Below, piece by piece: positions 8,829 to 16,919 of a stretch of 47,167 nt of DNA; the first letter of the stretch is position 1; every line of letters starts with the position of its first letter. The stretch is from an uncultured Flavobacteriales bacterium (GTDB lineage: Bacteria; Bacteroidota; Bacteroidia; Flavobacteriales_F; PHOS-HE28). The notes beneath the pieces were generated by a model. The model did no database searches, was not told where the DNA came from, and was given only the letters and a program-made list of their open reading frames with translations. The translations under genes were made by a program, and so were the position numbers. The DNA is taken from positions 1 through 47,167 of the forward strand of contig CALMYC010000251.1 in the NCBI GenBank assembly GCA_937873385.1, given 5' to 3'.

Positions 8829-9197
8829 ATGGAACGTGACGACATCATCGAATACAGTCTGGGGGCCGGCCACAGCGAGGAACAGGGCCGCGCCATCCGC
8901 AAGAAGATCTACTTCGTCACCGTGCTCCTCACGGTGATCACCTCCTTTGAAGTGCTCCTGGGCGTTTTCTGGCGCACATGGATGCCGGGATCATGGCATT
9001 GGGTGAAATGGACGTTCATTGTGTTGACCTTGGTGAAGGCAACCTACATCGTGATGACCTTCATGCACCTGGGCGATGAGCGCAGGAACATCCGGAGCTT
9101 CATCCTGATCCCCTACGCACTGTTCCTGCTGTACCTCATCTTCATCGCCATCTGGGAGTCGCAGTACATTCACTGGGCGTTGCACACCTTCCTGTGA
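8829..9197 (+). CDS. Cytochrome c oxidase subunit IV-type small membrane protein
   Basis: A 122-residue protein with three hydrophobic helices (about 27-47, 60-83, 93-113), with the KATYIVMTFMHLGDE segment that marks bacterial COX4/CyoD-like subunits. The open frame extends upstream to 8694 inside subunit III, but that part is a shadow. The ATG at 8829 gives the family's normal length and starts with a polar N-terminus. It lies 25 bases after subunit III and overlaps the SCO gene by four bases (GTGA). It is thought to stabilise the oxidase complex. Confidence 0.85.
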   Translation: MERDDIIEYSLGAGHSEEQGRAIRKKIYFVTVLLTVITSFEVLLGVFWRTWMPGSWHWVKWTFIVLTLVKATYIVMTFMHLGDERRNIRSFILIPYALFLLYLIFIAIWESQYIHWALHTFL

Positions 9198-9892
9198 GCA
9201 CGGAACTGAGACCGGCGGGGAAGGGCAAGAAAATTGCCCTGTTGCTGGTGTTGTTGGCGGGGATCCCTGGGGTTGTTTTCCTTTTCCGGGACAGCAAAAG
9301 TTATTACACCCAGCTGCCCTATCTGGGGGAGCGCGAAGCCAATGCCCCCGGTGATACCAGCTACTTCACGGTACCGCCGTTCCACTTCATCGACGAGGAT
9401 GGCAAGCCCTTCACTGACCAGGACGTGCGGGGCAAGGTGCTCATCGTGGATTTCTTCTTCACACGCTGCACCTCCATCTGCCCCAAAATGAGCGTGCAGA
9501 TGCAACAGCTCCAGTTGCAAATGGACGACCCTGCGTTCAAGGATGTCCTCTTCCTGAGCCACACCGTGGACCCGGACCATGACACCCCAACGGTGCTGAA
9601 GGCCTATGCCACGCGGTTGGAAGCCGACCCCAAGCGCTGGAAATTCCTGACCGGCAATGCGGCCGACATTTACCGCCAAGGCAATCTGGGCTACTTGCTC
9701 AGCGCGGGTGCCGACTCATCCAACGCTGAGGATTTTGTGCATTCGCCGCAGTTCGTTCTGGTGGATGCCCAACGCCATATCCGGGGCATGTATGACGGCA
9801 CCAACACCGAGGCCATGCGCAGCTTGTTGACGGATGTGAAGGCGCTGCTGCACGAAAGCAGGGGCAGGGCCGCCAAAAAACCGGGATCGTGA
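9194..9892 (+). CDS. SCO1/SenC family copper chaperone
   Basis: A 232-residue thioredoxin-fold protein anchored by one N-terminal helix (about 13-31), facing the periplasm, that delivers copper to the CuA site of cytochrome oxidase subunit II. Copper ligands are present: CTSIC (Cys92 and Cys96) and His183 in FVHSPQFVLVD. Other family features are VRGKVLIVDFFFTRC and SHTVDPDHDTP. The GTG start at 9194 lies inside the previous stop (GTGA), and its own stop overlaps the next GTG start in the same way, so translation of three consecutive genes is coupled. Confidence 0.93.
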   Translation: MSTELRPAGKGKKIALLLVLLAGIPGVVFLFRDSKSYYTQLPYLGEREANAPGDTSYFTVPPFHFIDEDGKPFTDQDVRGKVLIVDFFFTRCTSICPKMSVQMQQLQLQMDDPAFKDVLFLSHTVDPDHDTPTVLKAYATRLEADPKRWKFLTGNAADIYRQGNLGYLLSAGADSSNAEDFVHSPQFVLVDAQRHIRGMYDGTNTEAMRSLLTDVKALLHESRGRAAKKPGS

Positions 9893-10422
9893 CCAAGGCA
9901 GCGGAAGGTTCACACGGCCGGGGCACCATGGCGGCATGGTTGCTGAGCGCGCTATTGCTCGGGGTCATCGGCTTTCTTTACCTGGGCCCTAAGCTGATCT
10001 ATGTGGCGGACCTCTCGCCCTCCACCCTGCCGAAGGTGAATGCCTGCCTGAACGCGGCATGTGCCTTGGTGCTCATATTCGCCTGGAGGGCCATCCTGCG
10101 CAAGAACATCAGCCTGCATAAGCGGCTGATGCTTTCCGCCGTTGTGATCAGTGCGCTGTTCCTGGTCAGTTATGTGGTGCAGCACGGCAGCTTCCCTTCC
10201 GCGAAATATGGCGGCACCCTGGGTTGGCTGTACTATCCGGTGCTCATTTCACACATCATGCTGGCGGCGGCCATCGTGCCGATGGTGCTGATCACATTGG
10301 TCCGGGCGCTCGGCAACCGGTTCGACAAACACCGTAAGATAGCCCGGTGGACCTTGCCCTTGTGGCTGTATGTAAGCGTGACGGGCGTGGGGGTCTACCT
10401 GATGTGCGCACCGTATTACTAG
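9889..10422 (+). CDS. DUF420 family membrane protein (CtaM/YozB-like)
   Basis: A 177-residue inner-membrane protein with about five helices. DUF420 signatures are SLHKRLMLSAVVIS, followed by YVVQHG, and the C-terminal RFDKHRKIARWTLPLWLYVS with VTGVGVYLM. The family member CtaM/YozB is needed for maturation of aa3-type heme-copper oxidase in Gram-positive bacteria. The same assembly role is likely here because the gene closes the ctaB-coxIII-coxIII-coxIV-sco run. GTG start at 9889 overlaps the SCO stop (GTGA). Ends with TAG. Confidence 0.87.
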   Translation: MTKAAEGSHGRGTMAAWLLSALLLGVIGFLYLGPKLIYVADLSPSTLPKVNACLNAACALVLIFAWRAILRKNISLHKRLMLSAVVISALFLVSYVVQHGSFPSAKYGGTLGWLYYPVLISHIMLAAAIVPMVLITLVRALGNRFDKHRKIARWTLPLWLYVSVTGVGVYLMCAPYY

Positions 10423-10449
10423 GCAGGGCATCCAGGTTCCGATCGGCCC

Positions 10450-10457
10450 TACTTTTG
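10450..10457 (+). promoter_or_regulatory. -7 box TACTTTTG, 5 bases before an ATG
   Basis: A perfect match to TAnnTTTG, followed by TCCCG and the ATG at 10463. Transcription would start at or within a base or two of the ATG, so the mRNA would be leaderless. It gives the small CxxC gene its own promoter downstream of the oxidase operon. Confidence 0.65.
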
Positions 10458-10462
10458 TCCCG

Positions 10463-10729
10463 ATGAAACTGCAACGATTTTTCCTGGCTGCGTTCATTGC
10501 GGTGTTGTTCATGCTGCCTGCCGAAACATGGGCCCAAGGTTGTTCCATGTGCAAGGCGGTGGCCGCCACCGATCCCGGCAGCAACGTATATGGCGGAGCA
10601 CAGGCCGTTGGCGGTGGCTTGAACAAGGGCATCCTGTTCATGATGGCCGTGCCCTACGTGCTGTTGTTCATCTTCTTCCGCAAGAAGATCGCAGGCTTCG
10701 TCAAGGAGTTCAGGAGCGCACAAGGCTGA
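10463..10729 (+). CDS. Small exported CxxC membrane protein
   Basis: An 88-residue protein with an N-terminal signal peptide or anchor (about 5-22, ending ETWAQG), a CSMC motif right after it (Cys27, Cys30), a Gly-rich linker, and one C-terminal helix (about 54-71) followed by a basic tail (FFRKK). The motif would face the periplasm. I do not recognise a named family. The position directly after the oxidase assembly genes suggests a redox or metal-handling helper, but this is inference. It has its own promoter-like box, so it can be expressed separately. Convergent with the protease gene that ends at 10772. Confidence 0.75.
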   Translation: MKLQRFFLAAFIAVLFMLPAETWAQGCSMCKAVAATDPGSNVYGGAQAVGGGLNKGILFMMAVPYVLLFIFFRKKIAGFVKEFRSAQG

Positions 10730-10771
10730 GCAGGGCATGGCACCATGCGCATGGCATCCGGTGGCCCGGGG

Positions 10772-13700
10772 CTATGGCAGTTGTTCCGTGCGTATGGAAG
10801 TGGGCGCATTGCCGCCGATGTTGAGGAGAATGGCATCGCGGTCGTTCTGGGCACCGGTGTATTTCACCGTTCCGTCCAGATTCACATCCGCAGCTTGATA
10901 ACCCGTGCTGGTGGCTGTGGGTGTACTGCCCCCAATGGCCTGCAGGATCGGGTCACGGTCGTTTCCGGCACCCGTGTAGCCGATGGTGGCATCGCGCACG
11001 ACATTGCCGGACCACAACATTGCGCGCCCGTCGGTCAATTGCAGGGCATTGGTGCCGTAGGTGGCCGTTGCGGGCAAGCCGAAATCAATGGTGGCCGCGG
11101 ATGTGCCGAGTGCCACGGCGGCAGCGGTCATGCAGCCCAAGTGGTTGCGGTGGCGCACGGCCACATAATAGTTGCCCGCGGGCATGGCAAAGTGAATGGA
11201 GGCCGTGCCGTCGGCGGCAACTACGTCACCATCGCGTTGAAGCAGGGCACAATGGGCGGCAACGACCGTGGCCGGCGCGGACGAGGAGCGCAGCTCCACC
11301 ACGACCCAATCGACGATGGCGTTGTCGCCGATGGTCGCCAAGAGCCCCGGCCCTGCGGTTTCGCCCCCGCCTCCGGGCAGGCTGAAGCCCATTGCCGTGT
11401 ACGGCTCGCCCGCAGGCAGCAGATTGTTCGCCCGCATTTGGTCGCCCATGCGGTGATCCGTGCTGTTGTAAGCGCCGCTGAGGTACATCCGGACGTTGGC
11501 CGCCACATTCACCACCGTTCCGGAAATGTTCACATTGTCGAAATAGAGCCGTTGCCCATAGCCGCAGGTGCCCTCAAAACGCAGCTGGATGCTGCCGCCG
11601 TCGTAAGCGCTGAGATCAATGTTGTGGTGGGCCCACTCATTGCAATTGGCCGGGCTCCAGGTACTGCTGGTGCTGTTCGCTGCGGTGGCCAGTGCACTGC
11701 CTGATGCCTGGTAGATGTTCGTCCAAGTGCTGCCGCAGTCAGCGCTGAGGTCCACGCGGAAGCCGTCGGAATAAGTGGCGTTGTAGCGTGCATACGCATG
11801 GTCAAAGGTGAGGTGCGTGCCGGCCGTTGCGGCCAGGTCAACCACGGGGGTTACCAAACCGTCCTGCTCCCCAATGGAACTGTAGGCGTAGTAATTGATC
11901 ATCCATGCGGTGGTGCTCGCACACGCCGGGCCGTTGGCCACAACGGAAGTCACCCAGGTGGTTGAATTGTCCGGGTTCGTCAACGTCCAGCCTGCGGGCA
12001 CGGCAGAGCCGCCTTCCACATCCTGGTTCAACGGGGCGGCCACCACCGTGGCGGCCACGGCCGTAATGGCATTCACCGTTTCATCGTCCCCGGCAAACTG
12101 GTCACCCGTGAGGACTGTACCGGCGGTAAGCGTATGAGGGCCGGGGGCAAGTCCCGTGATCGGCTGCGCAAATGTGACGGTCTGTGTGGCACCGGCCGCC
12201 AGTGTTCCTGCAAAGGCTTGGCTTACATACGCTCCTCCGTCCAGTTTGTAGCGCACGGAAAAGCCGGATTGCGGCAACAGGCCGAAATTGCGCACGGTGG
12301 CCATGACGGGGATGGGTGAAGCACCACAGATCTGCACGTTGGCCCCGGCGGGGACAATGGCTGAAACGCCCACGTCGTTCTGCAGGGGCAGGTTGAATGC
12401 TTCCGTTTGGTCGGTAACGCTGTTGGAGCTTCCTTGGCTGGCGCCATAGCCCAGGCCACGGCGTGCAAAGGCTGCCCAGATCAAGTTTTGGTTGGCGCCC
12501 CCGTACAGCACGGCATCAGCCTGAAGGATGGCATCGCGGCCATCCACGAAGCCCGGGCTGCATGGCGTAAGCTTCAGGCCTTCGGCCACCAGGTACATGG
12601 CCATGTTATTGCCGCCGGTGCCATTGTACAGGTCCGGGTCGAACCCGTATTGGTCGATCAAATCCCAGGTCATTTCCCACAGCATGGTGCACCAGATGAA
12701 CCCAATGTCATGTGCATCACTGTAGTTGGGGTTGTTGGTGGCCGCGTAGGTGAAATTGTTCACCGAAAAGGAGGTGCTGTATGGCGAAGGGCGGATGCCC
12801 GCACCAGTGGGCGGTTCACCCAGGACATAGGTGCCGATCCCCCGGGCCTGCGTGCGCGTATCACCGGTGTTCATGGTCATCATCAGGCCGAAAAAGTCAC
12901 TCCAACCCTCGCCCATCTGCTCGCCGTTGTCCAAGCAGTTCACGTTGGACGGGCCGCCGACCAACCGGTTGCTGATGCCGTGGCCGAACTCGTGGCAGAT
13001 GATCCCGCTGTCAAAATCCCCATCGCGCTGGGGCGTGGTCTGGTTCCAGAGGTACATCTGCATCCGTGGGCTGCTGCCGTCCGGTGGTGTGGCGAAATTG
13101 GCATTGTTCATGCCGCTGCCGTCCTGGCCGTCCGCCAGCACATAGTCCGCACCGGTACCGCCCCTGCCGTAATTGTTCTGCTGAAAGTTGCCGGCCGCCT
13201 CATCAAAACCGTAATGGTACCATACGTCGTGCATGATGTTGTTCCAGTAGAACAGGTTGGTGAGCGCGGCATCACGATAGGTGGAGGGGGCTTGGGCCAG
13301 GTTCACCGGGAAATCAAAATCCAAGGTGGTGCCGCCGTTCGGACTGTAGCCCGTGCCATTGTTTCCGTTGGCATCCTCCTGAGCCAGCACATTGTTCCCC
13401 CTGGTAATGGTGTACTCCGCGCCGGCAGCGCCATTGGTGTCGTGCCAGCCGTAGGGTGAAGCGGTGCCGCCATTGGCCCATGGGGTGTTCCGGATGCCAC
13501 GCGGGCCATGCGATGGGCTTTCAACCGGAACAGGGTACACATTGTAATCATTCGGGGCTGCCGGTGCAGGCGGCGGCATCATTGAGGCTTTCCATGCACT
13601 GTGTTCCACCACCTTGTCAAACCCGCATTGGGCCACCCAATCATTGCGGTCCACCTCCTTGCCGTTGGCCGCGGCCACGCGCACGTTCCACCAATGGGCG

Positions 13701-14251
13701 CCATCGAGCCGGTAATAGTTCACGTTCCATACCAGCCGGAGGGTGCCGTCCATCGGCTGGTACATCAGCTGCACTGTTACGGGTTCATTGCCGAACGCGG
13801 TCCCATCAAAGGTTTGCAGCTTGCCGCCGTCGGCGCTGCTGACCAAGGCGGGTGTCGTGGTGCTCCCCAGGTCCCGGCGCAATACGGTTGCAAGTGCCTG
13901 TTCCGCGGAAATTGAGGGGGTCGGGTCTTCAGCGGTTTTTCCTGCATACGGCCACGCCGCGCAACTGAACTTGAACATGCGCCCATCGGCGGCCCGGTGC
14001 AGCGCGATATCGCCATTGAATACTTCAATGCCCTGCCAACGTTGGCGCAGGTAGGTATGCTCCATGCCCGTGCGCGAGTCCCGGTACTGGTCCTTCACCA
14101 CCAGATCGGCGAGGTCCTCGGCTTTATAGCCGTGGCCTACAAGTCGTTCCCTGGCCGTGGCTGCAGGGTCGTTCAGCCTGTCTTGGGCGTTGACGGAAAA
14201 GGGCAGGCATGCAACGGCCAAAAGGCATGGGATCCGGGAAAAGCGGTGCAT
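10772..14251 (-). CDS. Secreted M36 (fungalysin-type) metalloprotease with dockerin-like C-terminus
   Basis: A 1159-residue exported zinc protease. Order of parts: signal peptide (1-22); fungalysin/thermolysin propeptide (about 25-190); M36 catalytic domain with HEFGH (His420, Glu421, His424) and GEGWSD (Glu448 as third zinc ligand); a CARDB-like beta domain (about 635-740) starting NDVGVSAI; a jelly-roll domain of the cleaved-adhesin/MAM type (about 750-930); another beta region; and a C-terminal tail. The tail carries two related units, GAGNDRDPIL and GAQNDRDAIL, with ADVNLDGTV between them, a dockerin-like calcium-binding pattern. It ends RTEQLP rather than with a classic T9SS type A domain. 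Probably secreted to digest external protein. Confidence 0.88.
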   Translation of the reverse strand: MHRFSRIPCLLAVACLPFSVNAQDRLNDPAATARERLVGHGYKAEDLADLVVKDQYRDSRTGMEHTYLRQRWQGIEVFNGDIALHRAADGRMFKFSCAAWPYAGKTAEDPTPSISAEQALATVLRRDLGSTTTPALVSSADGGKLQTFDGTAFGNEPVTVQLMYQPMDGTLRLVWNVNYYRLDGAHWWNVRVAAANGKEVDRNDWVAQCGFDKVVEHSAWKASMMPPPAPAAPNDYNVYPVPVESPSHGPRGIRNTPWANGGTASPYGWHDTNGAAGAEYTITRGNNVLAQEDANGNNGTGYSPNGGTTLDFDFPVNLAQAPSTYRDAALTNLFYWNNIMHDVWYHYGFDEAAGNFQQNNYGRGGTGADYVLADGQDGSGMNNANFATPPDGSSPRMQMYLWNQTTPQRDGDFDSGIICHEFGHGISNRLVGGPSNVNCLDNGEQMGEGWSDFFGLMMTMNTGDTRTQARGIGTYVLGEPPTGAGIRPSPYSTSFSVNNFTYAATNNPNYSDAHDIGFIWCTMLWEMTWDLIDQYGFDPDLYNGTGGNNMAMYLVAEGLKLTPCSPGFVDGRDAILQADAVLYGGANQNLIWAAFARRGLGYGASQGSSNSVTDQTEAFNLPLQNDVGVSAIVPAGANVQICGASPIPVMATVRNFGLLPQSGFSVRYKLDGGAYVSQAFAGTLAAGATQTVTFAQPITGLAPGPHTLTAGTVLTGDQFAGDDETVNAITAVAATVVAAPLNQDVEGGSAVPAGWTLTNPDNSTTWVTSVVANGPACASTTAWMINYYAYSSIGEQDGLVTPVVDLAATAGTHLTFDHAYARYNATYSDGFRVDLSADCGSTWTNIYQASGSALATAANSTSSTWSPANCNEWAHHNIDLSAYDGGSIQLRFEGTCGYGQRLYFDNVNISGTVVNVAANVRMYLSGAYNSTDHRMGDQMRANNLLPAGEPYTAMGFSLPGGGGETAGPGLLATIGDNAIVDWVVVELRSSSAPATVVAAHCALLQRDGDVVAADGTASIHFAMPAGNYYVAVRHRNHLGCMTAAAVALGTSAATIDFGLPATATYGTNALQLTDGRAMLWSGNVVRDATIGYTGAGNDRDPILQAIGGSTPTATSTGYQAADVNLDGTVKYTGAQNDRDAILLNIGGNAPTSIRTEQLP

Positions 14252-14365
14252 CGATAGCGGTTTGGGATCGCAAGGTATCCTGCACGATCATTCCAAGGCA
14301 AGCAGGTTGCCGCACTCGATCCCCGCAAGGTTGACCCCTGTCAGCAGATCACACGCGCCCTTCAG

Positions 14366-14373
14366 TACCTTTG
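14366..14373 (+). promoter_or_regulatory. -7 box TACCTTTG, 4 bases before an ATG
   Basis: A perfect TAnnTTTG match followed by CGGC and the ATG at 14378. The spacing again implies a leaderless mRNA. It sits in the divergent region shared with the protease gene; on the minus strand only a weak match (TACCTTGC) is visible. Confidence 0.65.
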
Positions 14374-14377
14374 CGGC

Positions 14378-14836
14378 ATGAAAGCCGTCCATCTGGCGGC
14401 GGCGGAACCCGAAGAACCATTGAACATGTACCCCGAAGAATTGACCGCGCCGATGGTGGCGGACCTCACTGAAGTTGGATTCAAGGAATTGAAAACGCCC
14501 GCCCAGGTGGACCAGGCATTCAGGATGCCGGGCACCGTGCTGTGCGTGGTGAACAGCGTGTGCGGTTGCGCCGCTGGGGCGTGCCGCCCCGGGGTGAAAG
14601 CGTCACTGGCCGGCGAAAAGCGGCCGGACCATCTCACAACCGTTTTTGCCGGAGTGGACACCGATGCAGTGATGCAGGCCCGCCAGCACTTCCTGCCCTA
14701 CCCGCCCAGCAGCCCGAGCATTGCCCTGTTCAAGGACGGCAAGCTGGTCCATTTTGTTGAGCGGCACCACATCGAAGGCCGCAGTGCAGGGATGATCGCG
14801 GAGCACCTGAAAATGGTGTATGATGAATTCTGCTGA
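14378..14836 (+). CDS. BrxA/BrxB-type bacilliredoxin
   Basis: A 152-residue thioredoxin-like protein of the YphP/YqiW (DUF1094) family. In Bacillus these remove bacillithiol from oxidised protein thiols. The active site is the family CxC motif in NSVCGCAAG (Cys62, Cys64). MYPEELTAPM and the final YDEFC are also family hallmarks. Length is slightly above the usual 140-145 because of a short N-terminal extension (MKAVHLAAAEPEE). If translation instead starts at Met17 (MYPEE), the product would be 136 residues, but the promoter box sits directly before the ATG at 14378. Bacillithiol synthesis genes are not visible here, so the thiol partner is inference. Confidence 0.88.
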   Translation: MKAVHLAAAEPEEPLNMYPEELTAPMVADLTEVGFKELKTPAQVDQAFRMPGTVLCVVNSVCGCAAGACRPGVKASLAGEKRPDHLTTVFAGVDTDAVMQARQHFLPYPPSSPSIALFKDGKLVHFVERHHIEGRSAGMIAEHLKMVYDEFC

Positions 14837-14851
14837 AGTCCTGGCCGCAAA

Positions 14852-14891
14852 AACGAACAAAAGCCCCGCTGATGCGGGGCTTTTGTTCGTT
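14852..14891. terminator. Bidirectional terminator
   Basis: A perfect 18-bp stem (14852-14869 with 14874-14891) around a TGAT loop. The GC core is GCCCCGC/GCGGGGC, flanked by AAAA on one side and TTTT on the other. It lies between the convergent bacilliredoxin and YwqK-like genes and can serve both. Confidence 0.93.
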
Positions 14892-14917
14892 GATCCCAAT
14901 AAGGGCCGCTGCAACGC

Positions 14918-15817
14918 TTACTGATCGTCCTCGGTAAGCTGGGCCTTGCCCACGTACCTCCCGTCCACGTAAACTTCGATCTTTCGAAGGATGCCGTTCC
15001 GGTCGTACTTGAACACCTTTCCCTGCCACAGCCGTCCATTGCGGAAATTGCCCTGCTGTGATAAGCGGTGCTGGTCATCATAAAGTGCATTCCATCCGTC
15101 AGCCTTGAACACGGCGGAATTGGTCTGTTCATTGGCGGCCTTTACGGGTGCCGCCTTGGCATCGGCGGGCAACGGTGCGGCAACCAGTACTGACTTGGGC
15201 TTGTAGCTCCGGAATGATCCCGGATCGGCTTCACCACCCTTGAAACTGGCGGTTGCCTCCAAGTTGCCATTGGCGTAGTACCGCTTCAACGTGCCTTCTT
15301 CCTTGCCGTCGGCCACGTTCACCGCCACTTCCAGGTTTCCGTTTTCATGGTAGTACTTCTGAACCCCGTTGCGCGTACCGTAGGCGTCAAAAACGAATTC
15401 CTGCATCAGGTTTCCGTTGGCATACCACCGCTTGAACCCACCGGTGTTGCGGTCCAAGTCCCAGCTACCCTGCTCTTCCTGTGATCCGTCCGGGTAAAAG
15501 GTGGTGTAGCTGCCCTTGGGAAGACCTTTCAGATAGGTCACTTCACTGCGGATGCGGCCATTCGGCCAATAGCGCTTCCACGTGCCTGTGCGTTTGTTGT
15601 CGGCGTAGCGGCCTTCTTCGTACAAAGCGCCAGCCCGGTAGTCGGGCTTGTCGGCAACCGGGCCGGAAACGCGCCACCAGCCTTGTTTCAGGCCCTGTTC
15701 ATCCAACTTGTTGAGCGTGTCCGCGGCCACGCTACTGGCTTGTGCAGTGGCACCAGGGCCCGCCAAGAACCACGCTATGGTGAAAGCCAGCAAGGGGAAG
15801 GGGGAGGATATGCGCAT
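14918..15817 (-). CDS. Exported YwqK/MORN-like repeat protein
   Basis: A 299-residue protein with a signal peptide (about 8-26, ending ATAQA), then at least seven short repeats of about 22 residues of the form YYxNGNLExxxxxxxGKxxGxxxxY. Clear examples are RYWPNGRIRSEVTYLKG, YYHENGNLEVAVN and RYYANGNLEATASFKGG. This is the MORN-variant repeat found in YwqK-type proteins, often annotated as an antitoxin in Gram-positive bacteria. Here the signal peptide and lack of any nearby toxin argue against that name. It lies 49 bases downstream of the threonine dehydrogenase gene on the same strand and may be cotranscribed. Its role is unknown; a surface or periplasmic structural protein is plausible. Confidence 0.8.
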   Translation of the reverse strand: MRISSPFPLLAFTIAWFLAGPGATAQASSVAADTLNKLDEQGLKQGWWRVSGPVADKPDYRAGALYEEGRYADNKRTGTWKRYWPNGRIRSEVTYLKGLPKGSYTTFYPDGSQEEQGSWDLDRNTGGFKRWYANGNLMQEFVFDAYGTRNGVQKYYHENGNLEVAVNVADGKEEGTLKRYYANGNLEATASFKGGEADPGSFRSYKPKSVLVAAPLPADAKAAPVKAANEQTNSAVFKADGWNALYDDQHRLSQQGNFRNGRLWQGKVFKYDRNGILRKIEVYVDGRYVGKAQLTEDDQ

Positions 15818-15866
15818 GGGCTGAAGCGGTATTCGCCCCGGCGAAACGAAACTTCTCTCTCCCGGG

Positions 15867-16832
15867 TTACAACTGCGCCCCGGTCTTCGCTTGCAACAGC
15901 GGCTTCAGGTGGGCCATCATGTCGTCCACCATGGCCTTGAGGTCGAAGACTGGCTTCCACCCCCAATCGCGGCGTGCCGCACTGTCGTCGATGCTGCGTG
16001 GCCAGGAATCAGCATACGCCTGGCGCTCGTCCGGTGCATAGCTCATCTTGAAACCGGGGATGTGGCGGGCCACCTCAACCGCGATCTGTTCGGGATCGAA
16101 GCTCATGCCGGCGATGTTGTAGCCGGTACGCTCCTTCACCTGCTCCACCGGGGCTTCCATCAGCTCAATGGTGGCCCGGATGGCATCGGGCATGTACATC
16201 ATCGGCAAGGTGCTCTTGGGGCCCAGGAAACTGGTGTATGCCCCTCGCTTGATGGCTTCGTGGAAGATATGGACGGCATAGTCCGTGGTGCCGCCGCCCG
16301 GGGCGCTCTTCCAGCCGATGAGGCCCGGATAGCGGATGCTGCGCACATCCACGCCGTAGCGGTGGTGGTAGTAGTTGCACCAACCTTCGCCGGCCAGCTT
16401 GCTGATGCCGTAAACCGTGCTGGGTTCGGTCACCGTGTGCTGGGGCGTCATGTCCTTGGGCGTGGTAGGGCCGAAAGCCGCGATGCTGCTGGGCCAATAG
16501 ACCTTCTGCAACCGCCCTTCCCGCGCCAGCTCCAGGATGATGAGCAGGCTTTCCATGTTCAGCTTCCACGCGAAGGCGGGGTCTTTTTCGGCCGTGGCGC
16601 TCAGCAAGGCCGCCAGCAAATACACTTCGGTGATGCCGTGCTTGTCCAGGATGCGCTCGATGCCGTGGCGGTCCATGGCGTTCACGAGCACGAAGGGGCC
16701 GTCCTGCTTCGCCTGCGGCTCCTTGATGTCGCTGGCCACCACGCTTTCCGCGCCGAAGCGGGCGCGAAGGCCTTCAACGAGTTCAGTGCCGATTTGGCCG
16801 GAGGAGCCGATCACGAGGATTTTCTTGGACAT
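15867..16832 (-). CDS. tdh: SDR-type L-threonine 3-dehydrogenase
   Basis: A 321-residue NAD-dependent enzyme of the extended SDR class that oxidises L-threonine to 2-amino-3-oxobutyrate. Motifs are GSSGQIG (nucleotide binding, 9-15), WPSSIAAFGP (Ser115/Ser116), YGISK (Tyr141, Lys145) and RYPGLI. The stretch PGGGTTDYAVHIFHEA is typical of the epimerase-like threonine dehydrogenases known from Flavobacterium and Cupriavidus, as opposed to the zinc-dependent type. The partner 2-amino-3-ketobutyrate CoA ligase is not in the window. A perfect -7 box lies 37 bases upstream. Alternative call: general NAD-dependent epimerase; I favour Tdh from the conserved order of motifs. Confidence 0.85.
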   Translation of the reverse strand: MSKKILVIGSSGQIGTELVEGLRARFGAESVVASDIKEPQAKQDGPFVLVNAMDRHGIERILDKHGITEVYLLAALLSATAEKDPAFAWKLNMESLLIILELAREGRLQKVYWPSSIAAFGPTTPKDMTPQHTVTEPSTVYGISKLAGEGWCNYYHHRYGVDVRSIRYPGLIGWKSAPGGGTTDYAVHIFHEAIKRGAYTSFLGPKSTLPMMYMPDAIRATIELMEAPVEQVKERTGYNIAGMSFDPEQIAVEVARHIPGFKMSYAPDERQAYADSWPRSIDDSAARRDWGWKPVFDLKAMVDDMMAHLKPLLQAKTGAQL

Positions 16833-16869
16833 GTTCGTAAGTGACTTGCCACGCCTGAACGGGCGGGGA

Positions 16870-16877
16870 CAAAGCTA
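16870..16877 (-). promoter_or_regulatory. -7 box TAGCTTTG for tdh
   Basis: On the minus strand this reads TAGCTTTG, a perfect TAnnTTTG match, 37 bases before the ATG of the threonine dehydrogenase gene. It is divergent from the box at 16907-16914, which serves trhO; the two boxes are only 29 bases apart. Confidence 0.6.
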
Positions 16878-16906
16878 TTCCCGGCACGGGCACCTCCGGC
16901 TCGGCG

Positions 16907-16914
16907 TAAATTCG
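16907..16914 (+). promoter_or_regulatory. -7 box TAAATTCG, 5 bases before the trhO ATG
   Basis: TAnnTTTG with one change, followed by CACCC and the ATG at 16920. Same spacing as at 10450, 14366 and 30923, implying a leaderless transcript. Confidence 0.55.
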
Positions 16915-16919
16915 CACCC

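Noticed and set aside
12407-13459. Plus-strand open frame of 350 codons opposite the M36 protease
   Set aside because: Shadow of the protease coding frame; the protease has catalytic motifs and a signal peptide, this frame has neither.
14918-15817. Antitoxin role for the YwqK-like protein
   Set aside because: It has a signal peptide and no toxin-like neighbour; the name reflects only the repeat type.
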